Of a stretch of DNA of 64,000 bases, positions 1 to 11,354 are shown piece by piece. The position numbers were made by a program, and so were the translations under genes. How positions within the stretch are numbered: the stretch's first letter is position 1; each line of letters starts with the position of its first letter. The stretch lies in NCBI GenBank assembly GCA_037127315.1, contig JBBBDQ010001688.1, positions 2,698,501 through 2,762,500 of the forward strand, written 5' to 3'. Origin of the DNA: Ascarosepion bandense. Its lineage: Eukaryota > Mollusca > Cephalopoda > Sepiida > Sepiidae. Below the pieces are notes generated by a model. The model was not told the DNA's origin and ran no database searches. It worked only from the letters and a program-made list of their open reading frames with translations.

Positions 1-1354
1 GCTAGACTTCATTTTACATTGTTTTCATTTTATTTTTCTTCTTATTGAACCTTTTTCCCTCCTCAAGTTTAATTAGTTCACTGTTTTTTCTTAGTAATTA
101 TTTTAAATTTTTCTTCATCTCACCTCTGTTATTGATTTTTTTAGCTTCTATATTATGTATATTTTGAGAGTAAAATTTATCTATTGAAGTATCTTTAATC
201 TTACTTTAATCTTACCTGTTGGTATTTTTCCCCTTCCCCCATCACAGGATTAAAAAAAAAATAAACCCACTTACATTAGTGGATTGCTTTTTAAAAAAGA
301 GATTTGTCAAATTGATCAGTCAGCAGAAAAGACCTATTTGGTACACTATCTCTAAGGTAAACCAACCTGATAAAACAAAAACTCAGAAAAAACTGATAAT
401 GAAGGAAAATATATGGAGGCCAAAAATGGCCAAAATACCAATATACAAACAAAAGAAAATATGCAGGCCACAAATGGCCAAAATACTAAAGTATGCAGGC
501 TAAAAGTCCAAGGACCAGCAAACAAAGAATGATAATACTGAGGCACTTTTTGGACTCCCCCACTTTGTCTCAAATGTGTGATCAACATGATAGTTTTGTG
601 AGCATTTTCAAAGTTATGCACACCTTTTGAAAGAAGATGGGCTTTTGGAGGGCCCCCTAAAAAAAAAAAAAAAAAAAAACATAAGATAGTTTAAAAAAGT
701 ATCATGTCAGTCTTTGTGGATGACAAGCATACTTGTAAAATTTGTCACTCCAGTGATTAAAACAGAGTGGTTAACTGGTGTCTTAGGGGTTAAGCCACAA
801 ATTCCAGTTAAGCAATCAGGCTTTTTTATGTGGGATGTAATGCTATCCACACCCAAAGACTGCATAGACAGCCAGCCATGATCTTACCATAAAATCATCT
901 TATTGCCAGATGTGAATACAAAGTCAAGCATAGGACCTAGTAGAACTATCTGAGGTTCCTAGGGAGCATTTAGCTACATTCTTTTCACAGATCCTTTTTG
1001 GCTAGACACTGAGTACAACCTACAGTAACCTGACCAAGGGATGGAGTTTCAAGATAAAATTTGACTGAAAAGCCTTACTCTTAATCTCCAATTGTCTGAA
1101 TGTAGGGGGTCTTAAATTGTCAGTCATTGTGACATGATGCAAACCAATGTGCTGCTGGTGTAGAGAGATGTGTTTGATGCAATATTAACCCAGGAAGTCT
1201 TATTTTATTCATATTTTTTGCATAATATTTTCTATCATTTCCACTTTATTATTTATTTTCATTTTTTATCATTTGTTGTAGTTTGTGCACCTGACTCAGG
1301 TAAATACCTTCTTTTATTAATCATGTAATCATTTTTCTAATTCTCTTTTGACAG
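1..1354. other. 5' flank or intron of the cGAS-like gene, no exon recognised
   Basis: AT-rich sequence in which I see no convincing exon. It contains an imperfect direct repeat at about 408-505, in which the module AATGGCCAAAATAC occurs twice, and a homopolymer A run at about 659-679. The N-terminal exon or exons of the gene that continues at 1355 (the part that should carry the Gly-Ser nucleotide-binding motif of the family) were not found here and probably lie left of the window. Confidence 0.5.
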
Positions 1355-1592
1355 GTGGAAAAGCCGAATGAATTTGACTTCATGTTGTGTTCAGCCCTCG
1401 TACAGTGTAGGATTGTGCAGCACTCTTTGTCACCCAATTATTGCCGTGTCTTTGTAACAAACAAAAAAAAGTTGCCACTTGATTTTCGAGAGCTTTTAGG
1501 TCCTGATGATGAACTGAGTCCATCAAAGTTCAAAGAATATGTCTTCAAAGTGTTTGATTTGTGCTTAAAAGAAATGAATAACAGACGCCTAG
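1355..1592 (+). CDS. Mab-21/cGAS-like nucleotidyltransferase, internal exon with E-x-D motif
   Basis: Internal exon of a plus-strand gene, shared with 3555-3764 and 10886-11268. It opens after a pyrimidine-rich tract ending TTTGACAG and ends at a G|GTAAG donor, leaving one base of a split codon. It codes about 79 residues. The sequence PNEFDFML near the start (codons for Glu at 1370 and Asp at 1376) matches the catalytic E-x-D pair that holds the metal ions in cGAS and Mab-21 proteins. In that family the enzyme, when active, joins nucleotides into a cyclic dinucleotide after binding nucleic acid in the cytosol. The sequence shows only the motif; activity is inference. A Mab-21-like protein without enzyme function is the main alternative. 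Confidence 0.85.
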
Positions 1593-1847
1593 GTAAGAAA
1601 TAGAGTCTGTTGAAAAACCTACATTTTTAAATTTTGTTTTATGAAATATGAATCAAAATCTTTATTTTATTTTTTGTAAGCTTTTCTTGATGCTATGTTT
1701 GTATGGAATCTAATTCAAACTCGTCCTTGTGCTTTTGAACATAAATAGAAGTTCATTTCTTGGTTTCTTTTTAGGATTATGCTTCTGGTTCTTTTTATAG
1801 TTTTTTGTCACTCATTTTTATTCCACGTAGCCCCTTAGTGGCTTTAT

Positions 1848-1930
1848 CAGTCAGTCAGTTAAGTGCCATACATGATACACGCTTGGGCAATCATGTCTCG
1901 AAAGAAACATGACTGGCTGAATCTTATCCT
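1848..1930 (-). repeat. Truncated SINE tail (minus orientation)
   Basis: The block from CAGTCAGTTAAGTGCCATA onward matches the 3' tail of the fuller SINE copies at 47449-47754 and 23551-23813, in reverse orientation. Only the tail is left. The small hairpin built from CATGTCTC and its complement, intact in the 47.7 kb copy, is partly mutated here. Confidence 0.7.
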
Positions 1931-1985
1931 TTTCAATGAATAAGATACATATAAAAAAAACTACTATATTCTTGTGGCCAGCCTT

Positions 1986-2083
1986 TGAGATTTTAATCGC
2001 CCGATCGACTCAGTCGATTAAAAATTTAATTGGGTGATTAAAGTTTATTGCTTTACTCGCCTGCCATCGATTAAAAATCTCGT
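1986..2083. repeat. Small inverted-repeat element (MITE-like hairpin)
   Basis: About 100 bp starting TGAGATTTTAATCG and ending CGATTAAAAATCTCG, so the ends are inverted complements with one extra A in the right arm. The interior has further ATTAAA/TTTAAT symmetry. No coding capacity. The family is not recognised. Confidence 0.5.
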
Positions 2084-3554
2084 AATGAAATGTGTCCCTT
2101 CAAATATAGAAAAAGGAAATCTGATTCCTTTTACAATCCAAATATATGCCATTGAAGATTCACAAGTTATTTAGAATGACCTACGATGACATTATTGAAC
2201 TCTTTGGTCTTCTGCATGGCTCTTGATTTATGCCAAAACGTGTGGTAAAACAAAAGACACTGACATCCCGCAATCATCTAGGCAAGATATGACAAATGGA
2301 ATTTACATTGACAAGCTCCTGTCTTGCTTTTATCGTCCGGGTCAGTGTAAACATTTGTTTGATTTAACACTTCCAGTGTGGAAACAAAATGTCTGTCGCC
2401 CAGATTAAAGACACTCACAGTTTTTTAGAAAATCATTTGGAAAAATATTATCCTTGACTCAACATCTATATTTCCTCCCCACTTATGAAAAGTAAAAATG
2501 AACATTTGAAAGAAAGAAAAAAAAATATGCATACTTCTTTCAATCATGCACTGAAAAACAAATTATACAAGTAAGTAATTTTTTTATAGAAAATCATTGA
2601 GAAAATCAGAATTATTTTTCATCATCTATGAGATGGTGGTCTTAGTCAAACAGAAGAAAGAAACTACAAAATTAGGTACCTCCACTCAGTTGCCAAAAAA
2701 ACAAAAAACAAAAAAAAACAGCATATCATGATGTTAAAAGAGCCAAAACTTAATAAAAACAAAGTTTTATCATCAAAATGTTTATGCAATTATTAAGAGG
2801 AAAGATCAAATTTTGTTATTATTTTAAAAAAATTTTGTAAACCTTTCTAACACGTTCAAAATTCTAATTAAAACTTCATTTTGTGTTTTCCGTCAACCAT
2901 TCATGCTTTGTAAGGCGACTATTAAGAAAATGGAGTTGGTTAAGTAAAATGATTTTCCCTTGCCCTCAACCGCCAGTCGAGTGATTTCTTTTTCAAATAT
3001 CAAAGGCTGCTTGTGGCAGAAATATATATAAACATTTATGGATATATTTTACTGTCTTTTCAAAGAAAAAAGAGAAGGTTGTTACCAACTGTTTCTGCTT
3101 TTACCTCTGTTTGCTTATTTTTCAAATTCATGTCAAAAATTTAAGAATAATTCACACAAATTCATGGGGCAATAAATGTAAGACAATGGAGAGGGCCGTA
3201 GCCTATAATTTATTTGTTACAGATTTGCATGTGTATATGTACTGTAATAAAAATATAAAGCAAGCAAAATAGAAATTATATACAATTATAAATCTTGACC
3301 CTGTGTAAAGCTGCTTTGCCTCTTTGTTTCCATGGATGAAATAACTTGTGTATTCACGTCATCGTTTTAGCAATAAAAAAAAAATATGTTTTATGATAAT
3401 GTACAGTTCTTTTACAAGATGGCAGCATCTCTTTGTGCAAAAGAAATTTGCATATTTACTTTGATGATAAAATAACAAGTGAAGTTTTATTCAAGTTTTT
3501 TTCTTTTTGTTATCTTTATTATTATAATTCCAAAATACTTTTTTTTTTCTCCAG

Positions 3555-3764
3555 AGAGAATATCCACTGGAAGTACATGTCCTGCTTATACAGTAAAATA
3601 TGAATATGGTGAGCGTTTTAAATATGTTGCTGACATTGACTGGATTCCCTGCTTGGAAGTTCAAGACTGTCCAGAGTCTTATATGGAATGGAAAACAAAG
3701 AAATTGACTGATGAAGAAAAAATGGAGACCAAAATTATTGTGGTTCCTAAAAATATGGCTGCTA
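3555..3764 (+). CDS. Mab-21/cGAS-like nucleotidyltransferase, internal exon with third catalytic Asp
   Basis: Second visible exon of the cGAS-like gene. The acceptor is a T-rich tract ending CTCCAG and the donor is A|GTGAGT. The exon takes two bases of a codon from the previous exon and leaves one, so it joins in frame on both sides (70 codons' worth). It codes an acidic, lysine-rich segment containing ADIDWIPCLEV; the Asp at 3638-3640 aligns in spacing with the third metal-binding aspartate of cGAS (the D in the VDI-type strand). All three catalytic acids of the family are therefore present across the two exons, which makes an active enzyme possible. Confidence 0.85.
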
Positions 3765-3798
3765 GTGAGTTTTTTTAAATTACATGTAATCACCCACC

Positions 3799-3802
<4 letters not shown>

Positions 3803-3837
<35 letters not shown>

Positions 3838-3960
3838 ATATATATATATAAAAAATGGTATTTATTTTAATAGAAAAGATATATATCTATATATCTATAT
3901 ATATATATATACATATGTATGTATGTATATATGTATATATATTCTTCACTACTCACGAAC
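3803..3960. repeat. TG/TA microsatellite
   Basis: A run of about 17 TG dinucleotides (3804-3836) followed by TA-rich and TATG-rich repeats just downstream of the exon donor. Simple repeat; the open frame across it is an artefact. Confidence 0.95.
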
Positions 3961-4815
3961 ATTATTATTGCAAAAAAAACAAAATAATAAGGCACTGGTA
4001 AAACTCCTCCCTTAATTGAAACTTCCAGTCATATATTCCTGAAGCCCCGTTTATGTGTTTAAAGAAGCATTGGATGATCAGTTAATATAACACACCTGAA
4101 GATATCAAAAATTTGAAATTAAGGTAGCTTGGTTTTGGTTTTTGTGGTTAAAATCATCATGCCTCAATACTGTACGTACACATGCTTTGGTTGTAACTCA
4201 TGACTCCAAAATGCTACTTTGTCGGAAAACAGTGGCTTTTTATGCAAGCCAGCACCATCTTATTGCATATGAAGAAAGCCAACATATCAGGTACGGCCAC
4301 CATATTATTTTTCTTTTCTGACACTTAACAGGACCTTACATGTTACTTGTTCAGATTGGGGTAAGTCCCTTCTGAACTCTTATTACTCACCACAATTGGC
4401 GACAGGCATTTTTGTCATCGGCTAACCTTCCAAATCAGAGTATATATATTTGAAAATATGGTTGGTGGTACAAAACTTCATTACCACCATAAATAGATAA
4501 AAATATTTACGACCACTCATGATGATAATATTTAAAAAATAAAATTGAAAAACAGGCTAGCTAACGAATTTCAAATCTTGCTCAACAAAGCTACATCAAG
4601 ATTAATAAAGAAATAATTATCGTTTTCAGAAAATGGACCAGAGGTCGAGAGAGATAAAAATTCTTGAATGGAAATGGGTTGGTGGCCAAATATATGTTCC
4701 TTCTGTTTGCACAATGAAGGTTTTAAAGATTGAATATTTATGGTCTCCAACACTTGAGTGGGACAAGCTAAGGATGGAAAATGTTTCCACACCAAAATTA
4801 TTGGTACAATTATGG
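3961..4815. other. Intron sequence, nothing recognised
   Basis: AT-rich intron of the cGAS-like gene. Short open frames on both strands at 4571-4857 overlap each other and carry no motif I can name; part of this may belong to the Penelope-like remnant immediately to the right. Confidence 0.5.
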
Positions 4816-5109
4816 TTATTTATAAGGTGTTCTGCAATAGGAGACCTGTATGTCTGACGAAGAATAATTCAAATTATGGAATTTTGTAGGTATATGTGAT
4901 TTGATTAGTTCTCCTATGTATTGCGATCCACAGCTACATTTAAACGAATAAATCAAGGAACTATTATGGCGTGAGGGAAGAACATTCTTTCGTATAGAGG
5001 AAAAGACAGGTTTAGCAGAAAAACTACATGAGTGTTGGCAGCAAAGTAAGTGTTGAACTGTGACAGAAACCCATTTAGTAAATTTGAGAAAACACAGACT
5101 ATTCAACAC
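4816..5109 (-). pseudogene. Penelope-like element remnant, GIY-YIG endonuclease part
   Basis: A 97-codon minus-strand frame holds a segment reading SSLIYSFKCSCGSQYIGEL, which fits the start of the GIY-YIG nuclease of Penelope-like retroelements: a short strand, Cys-x-Cys-Gly, then Tyr-Ile-Gly-Glu. In complete elements this nuclease follows the reverse transcriptase and nicks target DNA. The downstream conserved Arg/His part is not clear and no reverse transcriptase lies upstream on this strand, so this is an isolated fragment inside an intron. Confidence 0.5.
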
Positions 5110-5403
5110 ACCAACATTTGATTTATTTTTTATTTTTATATTTACTTATTTGTAAACAACTTGGCCCTCAGAAACAAAAGGAACTCAATACGTAAAACCA
5201 CAAATTTATAATGGTATCAGACGAGTCTTTCCATAAAATTTCCTTTTTGAGAAGAAACTGGAATTGGTTAGATTGTTTCTTAAATTTGATTATTTTGATT
5301 AATCAAACATGTCAGTTCCAAAAGACTCGAGAAGTTTATTGCCTTGTGGGGTTTTTTGAGATTTCATATTATATTTCTCCTTGTTTTCATTCAAAGTGGT
5401 CCG

Positions 5404-5776
5404 TGGATTAATCCCTCCAAAACTGAATTAGGTTTAATTTCTAGCAATATACTAAAGAATATTATACTATCCATACAGGAGAATCTCCATACAAATTCAT
5501 GGAAAGACTCGTCTGATATCATTGCATGGTTCCAAAATATTCCAGATAAGAAAAACAATTTCTTTTTTACAATTTGATATCATAGATTTTTACCCCTCTA
5601 TTTCCTATGATTTATTAGTTAATAGTTTAAACTATGCTAAAAACTTTACTAATATTTCCAATAATGAAATGGATATAATTTTAGCTTCTAGAGATACTCT
5701 ACTAGTAAAAAGTAATAACGATAACTTTGATGTCCCAATGGGAGCTTATGATTCAGCTCAAATTGCGGATCTGATG

Positions 5777-5831
<55 letters not shown>

Positions 5832-6297
5832 TCTTGGTAGAATTGTTGATCCTAATCAAGTAGGTGTTTACAAAGATGATGGCCTTATGTATATCCTTAA
5901 CAGAAATGGCCCTCTTACACCTAGAAGTTCAAAAAAAATTATTAGAGCATTAAAAATTTTCGTCTTTAAAATCAAAATTTCATCCAATCTCAAAATTGTT
6001 AATTTTTTTTAGACATTAGCTTTAATCTGTCCAATAATACATTTAAATCGTACCAAAAAAGTAATCAATCACCTATCTATATTAATGTTAATTCTACTCA
6101 TCCTAAATCTATCATTAAACAAATAACTAAAATAGGTAATATTAGAATTAATATATTATTATCTAATAAGGAAATATTCGATGAGAAGAAAACAATATAC
6201 AATGACGCCCTTAAGAAAAGTAATTTTAAAGATGAAATATTATACAAAGAAAAATTGAAAGAGAAAACTAAAAATGGAAACAAAATCAAAATTAGAA
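5404..6297 (+). pseudogene. Degenerate reverse transcriptase (non-Penelope type) interrupted by a TA repeat
   Basis: Pieces of one reverse transcriptase lie in order but in shifting frames. NPSKTELG comes near the start, then FDIIDFYPSI (motif A Asp, about 5568-5604), then VPMGAYDSAQ (motif B-like), then YKDDGL (motif C Asp-Asp, about 5869-5886). Further C-terminal segments such as SPIYINVNSTHP and KSIIKQITK follow. I know this RT type from invertebrate genome repeats but cannot name its clade with certainty. A (TA)n tract at 5779-5830 has grown between motifs B and C, and several stops and frameshifts make it dead. Confidence 0.65.
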
Positions 6298-6319
6298 AAA
6301 AAAAAATACTGGTTCAACC

Positions 6320-6795
6320 CTCCTTTCTGCAAGTTGTCCAATGTAAACATTGATTATTTATTATTATTATTTAAAATTATTTATTATTTATTATTATTAT
6401 TTAAAATTTATTATCAAATACAGTAATCCAAAGGAACGCTTTAATCAACGTAACAAATTGATATTTAAATGCAGGCATAAGAATAAATATAAAATAATTT
6501 AGCTAGATCAAAATTATAATTTAAATTAATTTAAAAAGGTGGTTTCTTTTGGAGAAAAATCTGGAATTTACAGTTGGAAATGTTTTTACGCCAAAATAAT
6601 TTTATAATTATTATGTTTATAGTTATATTACTGTATGTTTTATAGTATTTTAGATTGTAATATTGTCTGTATATATGTGCTTGAATGTGTGGGTATGTAT
6701 ATGTATATGTGCATATATGTGTAGGTGTGTGTACGTATATGTTTATATATATACACATATATATATATGTGTGTGTGTATATATATGTATGTAAA

Positions 6796-6845
<50 letters not shown>

Positions 6846-6945
6846 TATACTAATAAAAAGATGTATATGGGATATGTATATATTTGTTTTTTGGATGTAT
6901 TTTTTATGTATACATGTATATGAATATATATGTGTATGATGTATT

Positions 6946-6988
<43 letters not shown>

Positions 6989-7440
6989 ATATGTATATGT
7001 GGGTATGTATGTGTATGTATGTATAGTTTTTTTTTAAAATAATATTATTAGTGTTAAAAAATTTTATATATATATATATATATATATATTTCTTAGGTTT
7101 TTTATTATTATTATGTTTATGATTTTTATTTTATTACTGTTATTTAAGATGTTTTCTTTAATAATAATATTTTATCATTAGTGATAAAATCTTTATATAT
7201 ATATATATATTATTAATATTATTTTATTATTTAGGATCCTTTTTCTTTTTTAATATTATTATCATTATCATTATTAGTGTTCAATTTTTTTTCTATATAT
7301 TTATCGTTATTATTTTTATTATTATTATTACAATTATTTAAGATTGTATTATTTTCTTATATAAGTTTTACTTATTTTAACTATATTTATAATATAATAA
7401 TACTAGTGGTTATATTTTAATTTGTATTAAAAAGTATGAT
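6320..7440. repeat. Large AT/TATG/TTA simple-repeat block
   Basis: Nearly continuous low-complexity DNA: TTA/ATT repeats at 6350-6420 and 7100-7330, and TATG, TG and TA arrays at about 6660-7085. The overlapping Ile/Tyr-, Thr/His- and Val/Cys-rich open frames on both strands are repeat translations and not genes. Confidence 0.9.
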
Positions 7441-9360
7441 TGACAATTTATTTTCTTACCATAAATATATCCCATTATATTTAAAACTACATTTTAATGT
7501 TAAATTTCCTTGTCATGTTTTTCTAAGAAAGCAGATGAATTGCAATAGACGCTGATGTCGATCTAAGACATTAACTTTCATTTACTTTCTCTTTATACTG
7601 TTCGTTCTCCGTCTATTTCTTTCTGTTTATCATTTTTTTATATTTTCTTGTTCTTTCTCTCTTTGGGATTTTTTTTGTAGATTATCGTTACAAATGTCTC
7701 ATGTGAGCATCTGTGTTTAATTATTTTCTGGATTATTTTGAATATTAACTGTTTATCATTTGTGTGCGAAATACGTATTACCCATGAAATTGAAGAATAT
7801 CTAAAATTTTTTCTAAACTATATAAAACATAGAGAGAGTGAGAGCGCCCCCCTCTTCCAGGTAAATTGATTAATTAACAGTTCTAAAGGACTGAGATGAA
7901 GGTATTAATTAGTTAGATAGAAGAGATTCTCGAGTAATCCCAGAAATAAGCTTTTTGTTTTTTTAAAGAATTATTTCTGGGGTTGAATTATTAATTAATT
8001 AGGTGGAATAATTCCAGAATGATTAACGGACAGGTTTGTTGAGTAAAGTTTATAATAAATGGTGATTTTGTAAAAAGTATGATAAATGGCAAATTGCATT
8101 CTGAGTGGTCTGAAAGAGCAAAATCTGGCCAGGTCCTCAGACGAGCTAAGTGGTTTTGACAAGATTCAAATAGAGAATGTCTGCGAAAAGCCATCGGGAA
8201 TTCCAAATTCATTTTTAGTACCACTTGAGAAATAGTCTCCCGCAGGGATTCAGAGATTAAATGAACCCACATGAGGGTTAATGCGATTTGCATATTAAAA
8301 TTTGTGGGTGGTGCCTAAAAATTGTGTAGCCCCGCCTGACTCTATATAAGCGAGCTACACGCTGCAGTTAAGTAGTTCCCGTCTGTAGAGCGGCAGACTC
8401 AGAAACCAGTTAGGTTGAGGATCGCAGTTTCCGTTTGTAGACCGAGAAATTGCAAGAGACAGAGAGCGATCAATGCAGTCGGAGATAGTTGCAAATTATA
8501 GAAGTAGTTTGAGATCAAAGTAGACAAGGTAAAACTGTGCGGAAATGGTCATAGTGGAGTGGTTGATCTGGTCTGTCGAATGTCATGCATGAAGAATCTG
8601 AATCCGAACTAAAAGATAAAAGATAAAACCTGAACGAATCCTGATAACTCCGTCAACAGAGCCAAAAAACCAAAACCGTAATATTGTCGGGTACGGTGAA
8701 GAACCCAGAATTATCTCCCTTAGATTGGTTGACTTCATATTAGACTAGTTGTGCCTTACTTTCTGTGTCACATTCTGACCCAAACGCATTAAGACTTTGT
8801 ATTCGTGCTATTTTTTTGGTATTGACATAAAAGTAGTAGTCTTAAAAGACTCCTTGTAGAGGAACTGAAAGTGTTGCTTTTTTTTTTTTTCATGTCCTCG
8901 CAATTATGACCGGAAACTTTTGCTGCACGAATAGTGATTCTTTTTCCAGCATAGACCCCAGCCATTTCATCTTTTATCATCGAACAGTCCTTAGAGAATG
9001 AGAATGTGCTATTTGGATAAAAAGAAAATTTACAATGTGGTGAATAGTGGTGGTTCCTTCAGCTCACTGGAGAGACAGGACATCGGAAGCAGCGACCGGG
9101 CTGGTGTCACGTTTATATATATATATATATAATAAAGACATTTATTAAAATGGTACATACATGACTGTTGACATTTCCACATTGTTGTTGGTCAGAAAAT
9201 GGCTTGGTACATTTTCACTGCTCCAAGGTCAGTCATCAAAAGAGTACTAAATTGTCCACCAAGTTAGAAAGAAGGCAGAGCTGTCATTGGCTCATCTAGT
9301 GAACAATCAGAGAACTCGTTACATACTGGTTACATCAATGCTGTCAAAGAAACCTCTGGA
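7441..9360. other. Intron sequence with an LTR- or promoter-like patch
   Basis: Mostly unremarkable intron. At 7940-7982 an 11-bp inverted pair (CCCAGAAATAA / TTATTTCTGGG) flanks a short loop. Around 8280-8560 the sequence is less AT-rich and contains a TATA box (see 8343). From 8560 to 9360 I see no coding motif; the 63-codon minus frame at 8789-8980 is unsupported. Confidence 0.45.
8343..8350 (+). promoter_or_regulatory. TATA box in an LTR-like block
   Basis: TATATAAG lies in a GC-richer island (about 8280-8560) inside an otherwise AT-rich intron, about 30 bp before GCTGCAGTTAAGTAG. This is the arrangement of a promoter in an LTR, so the block may be an old solo LTR. No paired repeat, TG/CA boundary or target duplication was found. 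Confidence 0.3.
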
Positions 9361-9699
9361 TTGTCCATTATCTTTATTTTTGTAAAGGAGCCATTACAGA
9401 TCCATGTTTTGCTATAATTTTGCTATAATTTCAATGTTTTACTCATTTTATTTCTTAAAAAAGTAAAAACCAAGTTAGTTATCAAGGCTAAGTTGTTGTT
9501 TGTTGATAGATTGAAGTAGCATATAGCATCCCTCAAGTTTGGCTCCAAAGATTATTGGCAGCTCTGTAAAAGCTTGTTAAACAACAAAAAAAAACCATCA
9601 ATTACCCATCTGTTCAATAATTTTCAGGTCCTCACAGCCACAGTTCTTTGCTTGTAAATTCTCTTTCATTCCACACTTGACTCATTTGGAGTTCTAACC

Positions 9700-10790
9700 T
9701 AGTTCTCTGGTCTCTAACAATATTTCTAAGCTTGACTCCCACAAAGCAAGTGGAGGTGATGGAATTCCAGTCATTGTCCTAAAGAAATGTGCCACAGAGC
9801 TCCAAACTTTATAACTATTGCACCCCCACTGCCTCTTGCTTCCCTGATTGCTGGGAGTCCTTTTCTCTAGTTCCTGTATTTTTAAAGATAGAGAGCTTGT
9901 TGGCCCCTCCATCATCCTATCACCCTCTTACCGCTTTTTGGCAAAGTGTTTAAGGCAATTATCAAAGTTGAAATGATTCATTATCTTATATCTAACAACC
10001 TATTCTTTGAGTATGACTTCTGCTTAGTGCATTAGTGGTAGACCTGGCAAACATCCATCCCTGAATATATATATTGGTCTTGTAAATTTTAATGCTTCTA
10101 AAACAAATCTGTTCCCCTTTAACCACCACAGAGAAGCTTTCCTACCTTCCATCAGTATGGATCATGCTAGTCTCCCAGAAAGCAATACACAGTGCCTCCT
10201 CAGCTTCAGTCTCTCAGCTGACCTCAAGTGGAATGACTACATCAAATCAATAGCTATATCCACAGTGCGGGGCTAGGAAGTTTTTCTATCTTGCACATTT
10301 ATAAATCTACCATTTGTCTGTGCATTGAATACTGTTGTCATATCTGGCCAGGTGTTCCTGCTGTTCATCTCAGGGTCCTTGATAAAATCCAAAGGAGGAA
10401 CTGCAATGTAATCCATCCCGATGACATCTGCTCGGATGAGCTTCATTCACATTTACCACGTTTACGTGTGTTTACTCATGCTACTAGATTGAAAACTAGG
10501 TCCGATCTCCTTACTGTCAAAATAGGCAAATGTAACCACCACTTATACTCAACAGTTTCTTTTCTCACACTTCCTACCTGTGAAACTCTTCCATATACTT
10601 GCTTCCCTGACAACTACAATCTCTAAAAGTTTAAGTGCAACATCAATTGTCGTCTTCTATATTCCAGACTTCCATTTTTCTCTTATCTTTTCTTTCACAT
10701 CCTCTGTACCTTCTTTTATTTCCCTTCTCTCAATGTAATCCCCTGTGCACCAGTGGCAGTACTGAAACAATTATAAAAAAAATATTATAA
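9700..10790 (+). mobile_element. 5'-truncated, decayed LINE (Jockey-superfamily type), 3' part
   Basis: Plus-strand remnants of a non-LTR retrotransposon ORF2. An RT palm piece reads SGGDGIP...LKKCATEL (about 9745-9805). The C-terminal region at 10291-10626 reads CIEYCCHIWPGVPAVHLRVL followed by LDKIQRRNCNVI, typical of the segment after the RT domain. A 3' tail rich in CTT follows, ending in CACCAGTGGCAGTACTG and an A-rich stretch near 10770. Frameshifts and stops throughout. The same tail family recurs at 15360-15720, 21118-21430, 42643-42840 and 56932-57260. Confidence 0.6.
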
Positions 10791-10885
10791 TTTTAAAAAA
10801 AAAATTTATAATGATTATTTTTTTATCTAGACAATGATTATTTAGCAATAAAATTAATATCTAAATATTTCTTTTTTTTATCCAG

Positions 10886-11268
10886 ATGAGGAAAATCTTG
10901 AATTATGGCGGATTAGTTATTCAACATTTGAGAAGCAAATAATCCGAGGCAAATGCAAACCAGAAGATCGAAAAGTCATACGAATTTTAAAGAAAATATT
11001 GGCAGATAATAATGATCACAACAGTAAGATTGGTTCGTATCATATAACGAACCATTGTTTACACATGTTTGAAGAAATTGGTCAGAGGCCTGAGCTTAAA
11101 GAATATACGCTTCATGCTTTAGATTCATTTATTGGACGACTGCAGTCAAGAGACCTTCCATATTTCTTCATTCCTTCTATCAATCTCTTGCAGAATGTTG
11201 ATGACAAAGAATGTGAAAAGATTATTGAGACAATGACAGATTACAGAGAAGAATGGACAGACAAATAA
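10886..11268 (+). CDS. Mab-21/cGAS-like nucleotidyltransferase, terminal exon
   Basis: Last exon of the cGAS-like gene. The acceptor is TTTATCCAG; two bases complete the codon split at 3764, then 126 residues run to TAA. It codes the helical C-terminal lobe of the family, with WRISYS near the start (the WRxSFS signature), SYHITNHCLHMFEE in the middle, and YFFIPSINLL before the end. The zinc-thumb insertion of vertebrate cGAS (His plus three Cys) is absent, as in many invertebrate cGAS-like receptors; that is family knowledge, so the ligand cannot be predicted. With the two upstream exons about 276 residues are visible; an N-terminal part is missing. The exon has a dead tandem copy at 16449-16828. 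Confidence 0.9.
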
Positions 11269-11348
11269 AGATTGAATGTCATTGGTATTCTATTCTGATA
11301 TTCTAGAAGAAAAATATTTGAGTTTTACAAATTTCTTAGATTAAGCAT

Positions 11349-11354
11349 AATAAA
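11349..11354 (+). terminator. Polyadenylation signal AATAAA of the cGAS-like gene
   Basis: AATAAA about 80 bp after the stop codon. The duplicated copy has AATGAA at the matching site (16904-16909), which fits loss of function there. Confidence 0.6.

Larger units (their letters stand above)
1593..3554 (+). other. Intron between the first two visible exons of the cGAS-like gene
   Basis: About 2.0 kb of AT-rich intron with a GTAAG donor and a T-rich tract ending CTCCAG. It holds a SINE tail (1848-1930) and a small hairpin repeat (1986-2083). The remainder, about 2100-3550, shows no feature I can name; a 61-codon open frame at 2223-2408 has no recognisable content. Confidence 0.7.

Noticed and set aside
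1282..1299. Possible 18-bp microexon (TTGTTGTAG before it, GTAAAT after it) upstream of the 1355 exon.
   Set aside because: It would add six residues that do not resemble the conserved segment before PNEFD in the family, and the signals are common in AT-rich DNA.
2223..2408. A 61-codon open frame with four Cys residues in the intron.
   Set aside because: No domain, no splice context, and length within chance expectation.
6531..6939. Overlapping open frames rich in Ile/Tyr, Thr/His or Val/Cys.
   Set aside because: Translations of TA, TG and TATG simple repeats on both strands.
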